Of a stretch of DNA of 38,541 bases, positions 33,001-38,541 are shown piece after piece. Every line of letters starts with the position of its first letter. The stretch's first letter is position 1. Source of the stretch: Acidobacteriota bacterium (GTDB lineage Bacteria > Acidobacteriota > Terriglobia > Bryobacterales > Bryobacteraceae); assembly GCA_016201205.1 (NCBI GenBank), contig JACQDF010000352.1, forward strand, positions 1-38,541, in the 5' to 3' direction. The notes under the pieces were generated by a model, which was not told the DNA's origin, searched no databases, and was given only the letters and a program-made list of their open reading frames with translations. Both the position numbers and the translations under genes were made by a program.

Positions 33001-33996
33001 TCATGTTAGCTTGATGCGCACGCTGGCCGTCATGCCGTGCTGGATCGCGGGGTTCGGGCTGCTGAACTCGATGATCACCCGGGTTCCGTCCACTTGCTTG
33101 ACCTGGCCCTCGAGGCTCTCGCTTTGAATGTCCGGAACCAGGACCAGAGCGGGCTGTCCCGGTCGGATCCTCTCGATCACTCGCGGCTCCGGCTCGACAA
33201 CGACCTCGAGCAGCGCCGGGTCCACCGCGATCTGCACCAGGTCTTGCATCGTGCGGGCAACTTCGCCGCCAACCTCGACGCCGAGCTTCAGGATGGCGCC
33301 GTCGGCGGGGGCGAGGATATTGGCGGATTCGAGATTCTCCTTGGCGGCTTCCAGTTCCACCGCACGGTCATTGATGCTGGTTCTGGACAGATCGAGATCC
33401 TTTTCGAGTTTCGCCACGCGGCCGGCGGCCTGCCGCGAGATCTCAGCCGAAGTGGCCGCCTCCTCCTGGGCGGCTTTGTATTCGAGATCGGCTTTTTCAA
33501 AAACGAGCCGCGGCGTGGCGCCTTCGCGATAAAGCATCTGCTGCCGCGCGAAAACTTTTTCCAGCCTGGCGGTCTCGCTCCGCGTGCGTCCGGCATCCGC
33601 TTCCGCGCGGGCGGCTTCCAGCCGCGCCGCCAGAATCGCGCCTTCGAGCGCCGTGACTCGCGTTTGGGCGCGTTCCAGCTCAAATTGCGCGATTTCCCTG
33701 GCGGCTTCCAAACCGGTGTTCTGGATGTGCCCAAGTGGCTGGCCCTCGAGCACTTCATGGCCCACGTCGACAGCCCAGCTCTCCAATGTCCCATCCACCG
33801 GGGCAGGCACGGCAACGATGTGCGCGGCGCGGATCTTGCCGGTCAGCGCCACTTCATCGCCGACAGGCTCCGCTGGTTGCATCACTTGCTCTTTGCCGGC
33901 CGGCGTCGTGGCCGGTTTGCGCAGAACGCTGAGCGCACCGACGGCGATGGCCAGCAGAATCACCGTGGCCCAGATCAGCAGCCACTTGCCGCGCAT
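33001..33996 (-). CDS. HlyD/RND-type membrane fusion (adaptor) protein
   Basis: The protein has 331 residues from ATG 33996 (MRGKWLLIWATVILLAIAVG, an uncleaved membrane anchor). The lipoyl-like half motif appears in VPAPVDGTLESWAVDVGHEV and again in ILAPADGAILKLGVEVGGEV. Between them (about 120-235) is a long alpha-helical hairpin (ARLEAARAEADAGRTRSETA and following). The C-terminus has beta-barrel strands (LVLVPDIQSESLEGQVKQVD). Such adaptors link an inner-membrane pump to an outer-membrane channel. No cognate pump or TolC-like gene is present in the window. The gene is divergent from the chromate transporter, with 22 bases between starts. Confidence 0.85.
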   Translation of the reverse strand: MRGKWLLIWATVILLAIAVGALSVLRKPATTPAGKEQVMQPAEPVGDEVALTGKIRAAHIVAVPAPVDGTLESWAVDVGHEVLEGQPLGHIQNTGLEAAREIAQFELERAQTRVTALEGAILAARLEAARAEADAGRTRSETARLEKVFARQQMLYREGATPRLVFEKADLEYKAAQEEAATSAEISRQAAGRVAKLEKDLDLSRTSINDRAVELEAAKENLESANILAPADGAILKLGVEVGGEVARTMQDLVQIAVDPALLEVVVEPEPRVIERIRPGQPALVLVPDIQSESLEGQVKQVDGTRVIIEFSSPNPAIQHGMTASVRIKLT

Positions 33997-34018
33997 ACTG
34001 TGATGATAGCTTGAGGAA

Positions 34019-34564
34019 ATGCCCACGCTCGCCTCTTTGACTGCGATCTTCCTGAAAGCCGGCAACACGACCTTTGGCGGCGGCGATCCCACCATCGCCG
34101 CCCTGCAACGGGAGTTGTGCCAGCGCAAGGGATGGTTGAGCCCGGAGCAATTCGCACTGGCATTCTCGCTCGGGCGTGTGACCCCCGGAACCAATGTGCT
34201 GGCCTTTTGCGCCGCCGCTGCCTGGATGCTGCGCGGGTGGACGGGTGCGATCGCCGCCGTGGTTGCGGCATCGGCGCCATCCGCGGTTCTTTCCGTTTGG
34301 CTGACGGTGGCCTATGAAGCATCGGGGCGAAACTCGATCGCGCATGCGGCCGTGCTGGCGGTGCTGGCGGCGGTGGTTGGCATGATGGCGGCGGCGGTAT
34401 GGCTGCTGATCAAACCGCACTGCCGCAGCCGGGTGTGGCCGTGCGCACTCGCCATCGTGGCGTGCGCGTTGCTGCTGCGCGAGTGGATGCATCTGTCTCC
34501 AGTGCAGTTGATGGCGCTGGGAGCGGTGGCCGGCGCCGTATGGAAGGAGCGGGAAACGGAATGA
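34019..34564 (+). CDS. chrA: Chromate transporter, N-terminal-type half (short ChrA)
   Basis: The protein has 181 residues. FLKAGNTTFGGGDPTIAAL matches the CHR signature (F-x-x-G-x-x-T-F-G-G-G), and GWLSPEQFALAFSLGRVTPG follows, as in other members. Five or six membrane helices follow. Short CHR proteins work as pairs encoded by adjacent genes; the second half starts at 34561 and overlaps by 4 bases (ATGA). The pair may export chromate or another oxyanion; substrate identity is not shown by sequence. Confidence 0.88.
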   Translation: MPTLASLTAIFLKAGNTTFGGGDPTIAALQRELCQRKGWLSPEQFALAFSLGRVTPGTNVLAFCAAAAWMLRGWTGAIAAVVAASAPSAVLSVWLTVAYEASGRNSIAHAAVLAVLAAVVGMMAAAVWLLIKPHCRSRVWPCALAIVACALLLREWMHLSPVQLMALGAVAGAVWKERETE

Positions 34565-35079
34565 ACCCGGTTGTCCTGTACCTGCTGTTGCTGAAAGCGA
34601 CCATGACCTCCTTCAGCGGGCTGGCGTCGTTGCCGGTGATTCACGGGGATCTGGTCGAACGCTATCACGTGCTGACGGAGCGGCAGCTCAATACCGCCGT
34701 CGCGGCCGGCCGCACCGGCCCCGGCCCCGTCGGCCTCTATATCGTGAATGCGGGGTACCTGGTCGCCGGAGTCCCCGGGGCGATCGCCGGCTGGCTGGCG
34801 ATGGTGACGCCTGCGTTTCTGGTGGCGCCGCTGCTGCGGTTTTTCTCGCGCCGCGCGTCGCATCCCCGCGTGCGGAGCGCGATCCGCGGAGTTCTGCTTG
34901 CTTCCGCCGCGCTGTTGATTTCCTCGACCATCCCGCTGGGCAAGGCTGCCTTGGAGGATCCAGCCAAGATTGTGATCGCGATGGTGAGCTTCGGACTGCT
35001 GGCGCTCACACGGATCGAGACAGTGTGGGTGATTCTGGGAGCGGCGGCCGCCGGAGCGCTGCTGGGGTTGGCGGGCTAA
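34561..35079 (+). CDS. chrA: Chromate transporter, second half (short ChrA)
   Basis: The protein has 172 residues from ATG 34561, chosen because it overlaps the stop of the first half. It has the paired CHR pattern: LLLKATMTSFSGLASLPVIH, then LTERQLNTAVAAGRTGPGPV and GLYIVNAGYLVAGVPGAIAG. The G-G-G of the signature is replaced by F-S-G-L, as usual for the second half of split transporters. Five or six membrane helices are visible. Confidence 0.85.
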   Translation: MNPVVLYLLLLKATMTSFSGLASLPVIHGDLVERYHVLTERQLNTAVAAGRTGPGPVGLYIVNAGYLVAGVPGAIAGWLAMVTPAFLVAPLLRFFSRRASHPRVRSAIRGVLLASAALLISSTIPLGKAALEDPAKIVIAMVSFGLLALTRIETVWVILGAAAAGALLGLAG

Positions 35080-35088
35080 AATGTCCCT

Positions 35089-35450
35089 TTGCCTGTCACC
35101 CCACACGCTGCTGTTTTTCTCGATGGCGTGACCCGCCGGTTCAGCACGCCGGCCGGCGCGTCGTATACTGCTCTTGCGGGCGTGCATTTGAGCGCGCCTG
35201 CCGGCGGCCTCATCGAGGTGTTCGGAGAGAAGCTGGCCGGCCTCAACCGCCGCGCCGCCTACATGTTCCAGCAGGATGCGCTGCTGCCCTGGAAGACGGC
35301 GCTCGACAATGTCGCAGGATCGAGCGTGTCGGACTGAAGGGCTTCGGCGACCGCTACCCGCATCGGCATTGGCTACCTGATCGCCCAGGCGGAAGGCGTC
35401 TTCGACACCACCGCGTGTTTGCCGGCATGGCCGCCCGCAGCGAGCTATAA
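35089..35450 (+). pseudogene. Collapsed ABC importer: ATPase pieces joined to a permease tail (SsuB/SsuC-like)
   Basis: Starting at 35089 a frame reads like the first part of a nitrate/sulfonate-type ABC ATPase (VFLDGVTRRFSTPAGASYTA), jumps past the Walker A loop (missing) to RRAAYMFQQDALLPWKTALD and stops at 35337. A shifted frame then shows RVGLKGFGDRYPH, the piece that normally precedes the LSGG signature. That joins RIGIGYLIAQAEGVFDTT and, after a one-base shift, RVFAGMAARSEL, which resembles the C-terminal end of the importer's permease. Two or three deletions thus squeezed two genes into about 360 bases. No function is possible. Confidence 0.75.
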
Positions 35451-35451
35451 G

Positions 35452-36408
35452 CTACCAGGGCATCTGCCGCTTGGTGTACCGGCGGCCCTTCTCAGCGGCT
35501 TCCGGCCCGCCGGAGCCGATACGCACTCCTTCGTCAATCATTTTGTCGACGTCATCCGGGCGCACGGTGTTCAGGAAGGCGAGCTTGTTCTTCTTGCACG
35601 CCGCCAGCACTCGAGCGCGTGCCTTGGCCATCTCGGGATGCAGCGTCTCGTTCGCCCCGTGCCCATCCGGCAGATTGAGTGAGATGCCCATGTCGCCCGG
35701 GCCCCACTCGGCAAAGGCGATTCCCGGAACGGCGGCCACCTTTTCCGCATTGGCCAAGGCGTGCTTGTCTTCGATCTTGAGGCCCAGCAGGAATTCGCCT
35801 TCCGGATTCAGCGGCCACGGGTCCGCTTTGCGCATGTATTCGCCGGGTGAGAGGCCCCAGATGCGCGACGCATAGCCCTGGCTGCCATTGCCCAGCAATC
35901 CCTCGCCAAGGATGGGGGACACGGGCTTCGCGTTCGGATAGCGGCAGGCCCGCACAAAGACCTTGATGGCCTCCGGATCGCGGGCATGGCACAGCAGGAT
36001 GCCGTGCACGCCGGCGGCCAGCGTCTGCTGCACCACCCAGAAATTCGCGTTCATGTGCGCTTCGTTCACCCCCAGCACGGGCAGGGTGACGATCACCGCC
36101 GGCGTTTTGTGGCCGCTCTTGGTGGGGCCGCCGTCAACCAGGCCACGCATGAATTCGCGCAGCGCGGTGAAGTCCAGCGCGCCGTGCTCCATTTCGTAGT
36201 TGATGTAATCGGCCCAGGTCTGGGCCGTCTTAAGGCCTTCCTGATAGCCGCCGCGTCCGCCTGTGTAATAGACCGGCTGCCCTTGTTCGAGCAGCTCGAT
36301 CGCCTTGTTCACTCGCTTCGGTTTGGCGGCGGACGTGTGCTGCGCCGCCAGATAGAACATGGTTGTGGAGCAGGCAAGCAGTCCACTGATGGCAATTTTG
36401 GTCTTCAT
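35452..36408 (-). CDS. Exported HpcH/HpaI-family aldolase
   Basis: The protein has 318 residues; AGAGAGGGAGCC precedes ATG 36408. The signal peptide is MKTKIAISGLLACSTTMFYL, then AAQHTSA. The barrel shows ILLCHARDPEAIKVFVRACR, the metal-binding glutamate in LGLKIEDKHALAN, and FAEWGPGDMGISLNLP, the family signature. Family members cleave or form 2-keto-3-deoxy sugar acids with a divalent metal. Export is unusual for the enzyme class but recurs in Solibacter-like genomes together with secreted sugar dehydrogenases. The substrate is not known. Confidence 0.85.
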   Translation of the reverse strand: MKTKIAISGLLACSTTMFYLAAQHTSAAKPKRVNKAIELLEQGQPVYYTGGRGGYQEGLKTAQTWADYINYEMEHGALDFTALREFMRGLVDGGPTKSGHKTPAVIVTLPVLGVNEAHMNANFWVVQQTLAAGVHGILLCHARDPEAIKVFVRACRYPNAKPVSPILGEGLLGNGSQGYASRIWGLSPGEYMRKADPWPLNPEGEFLLGLKIEDKHALANAEKVAAVPGIAFAEWGPGDMGISLNLPDGHGANETLHPEMAKARARVLAACKKNKLAFLNTVRPDDVDKMIDEGVRIGSGGPEAAEKGRRYTKRQMPW

Positions 36409-36540
36409 GGCTCCCTCTCTTGGTGAAGGTTAAGAGGCATTATATCCATGTCAGCCGCTTTTCGAAACCGAGCCAGTCGCCCGATCGCTGGACGCCCGCC
36501 CGAACACCCCCCTCCTCGCGCGCTTCGGCATGATAACCCT

Positions 36541-36850
36541 TCACCACCCGCACGCCGAAAAAGTCAGAATGACGGCCAGCGCGATCCCCGTCAACAGCGG
36601 GCTGATCCGGAACAGCATTCCCAGCGCGAGAACCGCCGTTAGCAATCCTCCCAGAAACTCGACCAACCCGGTCCCCACCAAGTTGCGCACCCCTTCCACG
36701 TCATTCATGATGCGCGATACCAGTTCGCCGGTCTTATGTGTATCGAAATAGGATACCGGCAGCCGGCCTACGTGCGCCTGGACTTTACGCCGCATCTCGG
36801 CGATCAGCTTCTGCGCCGATTTCGAAATTGGGTCAGGGAAAACGATGTCA
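36541..36850 (-). pseudogene. ABC exporter transmembrane-domain fragment (MsbA-like)
   Basis: The frame reads SKSAQKLIAEMRRKVQAHV, then GRLPVSYFDTHKTGELVSRI and MNDVEGVRNLVGTGLVEFLG, which is the intracellular-loop and helix region of MsbA-type exporters (normally about 580-600 residues). It ends after ILTFSACGW with a stop near 36541. Both the first helices and the entire ATPase half are missing. The upstream edge near 36850 is approximate. Confidence 0.75.
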
Positions 36851-36917
36851 CTGCCTGCACTGCCGTCGCGCCCAGCACAGCTCTCCGGAGCTCATTCGTT
36901 GTTCGGAAAACAAGGTC

Positions 36918-37212
36918 TCAATTATGCCGCGTTGGACGACCTTCCTGCTTCCGACCCGTGGCGTTGGCGCCTTTTTTCGCGAGCCGCGCAGCGGGTAAAA
37001 GGATGGCACGCTGGGCGCAACGGCGATTGTGCGTGATCAGCGGGGCGCCGTAGAGCAGCGCCGTGGCTGCGATCCAGGCGTCCGCGCTCTCAATCCGTCG
37101 AGAACGAGATCAGTGCGACGCGTTCCGCGAGCTCCGGATCGTAGAGGGAGCCAATAGGGTGATTCTTGAAGATGAATGAAACGACGTCCGTATCGACGAC
37201 GACTTTGGTCAT
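36918..37212 (-). pseudogene. PIN-domain (VapC-like) toxin with internal deletion
   Basis: ATG 37212 overlaps the antitoxin stop (ATGA). The protein begins MTKVVVDTDVVSFIFKNHPI, the PIN N-terminus with its first catalytic aspartates, but a stop follows after about 41 codons. In the +1 frame the normal PIN end appears directly afterwards: ESADAWIAATALLYGAPLIT, then HNRR. The middle 50-60 codons are gone, and the frame is shifted. The altered tail runs to a stop at 36918. A functional ribonuclease is not expected. Confidence 0.7.
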
Positions 37213-37448
37213 GCGGACGGGTCAGTTCGCTTGTAGCCGCGCCATTCACGGATCGTCGCCACGAATTCTTCAACGGATTCCTCTTCCGGCCAGAAGTCCC
37301 CGTGAAGCACGGACACGTCAGTGATAGGCCCCGTGCCCTGCTCGGGCATCAGTTGTTCGATGGAAGGGTGCCCGGTCGCGGAGTACCGCACACCCACGGG
37401 CCGGTTTTCCACCGGGCGGTCACGATGCTGGCGATTCATTTCGGCCAC
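37209..37448 (-). CDS. Antitoxin of a VapBC-like pair
   Basis: The protein has 79 residues from a GTG start (GAGGTG 5 bases upstream); ATG three codons later is the alternative. It has no recognised DNA-binding fold. The acidic C-terminal half (GDFWPEEESVEEFVATIREW) is typical of the part that wraps a PIN toxin. It overlaps the toxin start by 4 bases. Identification rests mainly on this context. The frame is intact although the toxin is broken. Confidence 0.6.
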   Translation of the reverse strand: MAEMNRQHRDRPVENRPVGVRYSATGHPSIEQLMPEQGTGPITDVSVLHGDFWPEEESVEEFVATIREWRGYKRTDPSA

Positions 37449-37567
37449 CGATTCACCTCAGCACTTTGAGTATACCAGTGGGGCCTGAACCTATGAGCGA
37501 AAACCAGATTCTCATTAGTGGCCCGATCCACGTGGCGGTCAAAACGCCCAGCCGTTTCAAAAAGTGG

Positions 37568-37595
37568 TTGAGATATGCGCAATTTTTTTGATAAT
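37568..37595 (+). promoter_or_regulatory. Sigma-70-type promoter of the Gfo/Idh/MocA gene
   Basis: TTGAGA (37568-37573) and GATAAT (37590-37595) are separated by 16 bases, in an A/T-rich island that stands out from its GC-rich surroundings. The start codon lies 22 bases downstream, giving a short leader with GGAGG. Confidence 0.6.
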
Positions 37596-37617
37596 ATATC
37601 AACACTGGAGGTGCACA

Positions 37618-38541
37618 GTGAATCGCAGACAGTTTGTCAGGCACGGCGCTCTGGCTGGTGTCGCGGCGGGAACGCCTGCCTCGGCCCAAGTGGGAGGCAC
37701 GACGGCCCCCAGCGACCGGATCGGCGTGGGCTTCGTCGGCTGCGGCGGAATGGGCCGCAACAACCTGGCCTCCTTCCGCAAGAATCCGGATGTCGAGATC
37801 GTCGCCCTCTGCGATGTCTATCAAGCAAACTTGAGAACGGCGTTGGAAGCCGCCGGGGGCAAAGCCAGGACCTACGGCGACTACCGGAAGCTCCTGGAAA
37901 ACCGTGACGTCCAGGCGGTGGTGATTTCCACGCCCGACCATTGGCACGCGCTGATGTGTGTGGACGCCTGCAACGCCGGCAAGGATGTGTACGAGGAGAA
38001 GCCCGTGTCCAACTGCATTCGCGAGGGACGGCTGATGGTGGAGGCGGTGCGCCGCAACGACCGCATCGTCCAGGTTGGCATGCAGCAGCACTCGGGCACT
38101 CATTTCCGGCGCGCCGTGAAGCTCATTCAGGAGGGGCGGCTCGGCAAGATCCATTACGTGCAATGTTGGAACCACGAATACTCTCCTCCGCAAGGGATTG
38201 GAAATCCGCCTGACTCGGAACCACCTGCCGGCCTCGATTGGGATTTGTGGCTGGGGCCGGCGCCCAAAGTCCCCTACAACGAGAGCCGCTTTCGAAGTGG
38301 CCGGTGGCGGTGGTTCTTCGATTACGGAGGAGGGAAACTCACCGACTGGGGGCCCCACCTGATCGGCATCGCGCATGAGGCCATGAACGTGAAAGGACCG
38401 TTGAGCGCCGCCGCATCCGGCGGCAAGTACCACGCGACCGATAACCGCGAGTCTCCGGACACGCTGCACGTCGTCTACGAGTACCCGGGGTTCCTGCTCT
38501 GTTACTCGACGCTGCTCCACAACACCTATGGGCACAACGGC
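37618..38541 (+). CDS. Gfo/Idh/MocA-family oxidoreductase with Tat signal (partial)
   Basis: 308 codons lie in the window; the gene runs off the right edge. The start is GTG 37618, with GGAGG about 8 bases upstream. NRRQFVRHGALAGVAAGTPA is a twin-arginine signal, implying export of the folded, cofactor-loaded enzyme. The Rossmann domain has GVGFVGCGGMGRNNL (NAD(P)-binding glycines), then VVISTPDHWHALMCVDACNA and YEEKPVSN (E-K-P motif). Later GGGKLTDWGPHLIGIAHEAM carries the catalytic-region Asp and His. Such proteins oxidise sugars or related alcohols, and several secreted paralogues are common in Acidobacteria. Confidence 0.9.
   Translation, partial: MNRRQFVRHGALAGVAAGTPASAQVGGTTAPSDRIGVGFVGCGGMGRNNLASFRKNPDVEIVALCDVYQANLRTALEAAGGKARTYGDYRKLLENRDVQAVVISTPDHWHALMCVDACNAGKDVYEEKPVSNCIREGRLMVEAVRRNDRIVQVGMQQHSGTHFRRAVKLIQEGRLGKIHYVQCWNHEYSPPQGIGNPPDSEPPAGLDWDLWLGPAPKVPYNESRFRSGRWRWFFDYGGGKLTDWGPHLIGIAHEAMNVKGPLSAAASGGKYHATDNRESPDTLHVVYEYPGFLLCYSTLLHNTYGHNG

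Noticed and set aside
1..38541. CRISPR array, tRNA or rRNA genes, classical insertion sequence or prophage
   Set aside because: No regularly spaced repeats, cloverleaf-like sequences, rRNA segments, transposase or integrase motifs were recognised on either strand.

Overview
The window (38,541 bp, GC-rich) most likely comes from an acidobacterium of the Solibacter/Bryobacter group. The evidence is a secreted protein carrying the C-terminal domain that is characteristic of Solibacter proteomes, an ECF sigma factor next to a Ser/Thr kinase fused to a TolB-like propeller, a PEP-CTERM protein, secreted HpcH-type aldolases and Gfo/Idh/MocA dehydrogenases with Tat signals, and many multihaem cytochromes. 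This assignment is inference from gene content. No rRNA, tRNA or CRISPR array was seen.

Layout. Positions 1-6412 (minus strand) hold a partial gene, an alpha/beta-hydrolase-like gene, a secreted beta-helix protein and a giant kinase. Positions 6557-9146 hold the sigma factor, a HicA/HicB toxin-antitoxin pair with a damaged toxin, a PEP-CTERM protein and an MntA/HepT-type pair with a truncated second gene. Positions 9092-14684 hold an NtrY/NtrC-like two-component pair, a LysE-type exporter with a double in-frame repeat insertion, a cyclophilin lipoprotein and a D-threonine-aldolase-like enzyme. Positions 14714-21404 hold a polytopic membrane protein, a NapC/NirT-type cytochrome, and a TPR-SNF2 helicase paired with a cysteine-rich protein.

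The centre of interest is 21425-31307 (minus strand), a cluster that reads as a complete extracellular-electron-transfer system. It has an MtrA/DmsE-type decahaem cytochrome, an outer-membrane beta-barrel, a small monohaem cytochrome, an OmcA/MtrC-type decahaem cytochrome, a seven-haem membrane-anchored cytochrome, a b-type cytochrome, and a CbcL-like protein with 19 c-haem motifs fused to a membrane b-type domain. The NapC/NirT protein at 16536 is a plausible inner-membrane quinol oxidase for the same chain. Together the encoded proteins could move electrons from the quinone pool through the periplasm and across the outer membrane.

Positions 31473-38541 hold a class I fumarase with an HlyD-like adaptor, a split chromate transporter, an HpcH aldolase, a partial Gfo/Idh/MocA gene, and a graveyard of broken genes (a collapsed ABC importer, an ABC exporter fragment and a PIN toxin with an intact antitoxin).

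The least expected signal is an about 93-bp palindromic repeat present four times. One copy sits at the stop codon of the sigma gene. Two identical tandem copies lie in frame inside the LysE-type gene. One lies in frame inside the seven-haem cytochrome gene, where a 7-bp direct repeat shows that exactly 31 codons were added. It resembles in principle the Rickettsia palindromic elements, which insert into proteins without breaking them.
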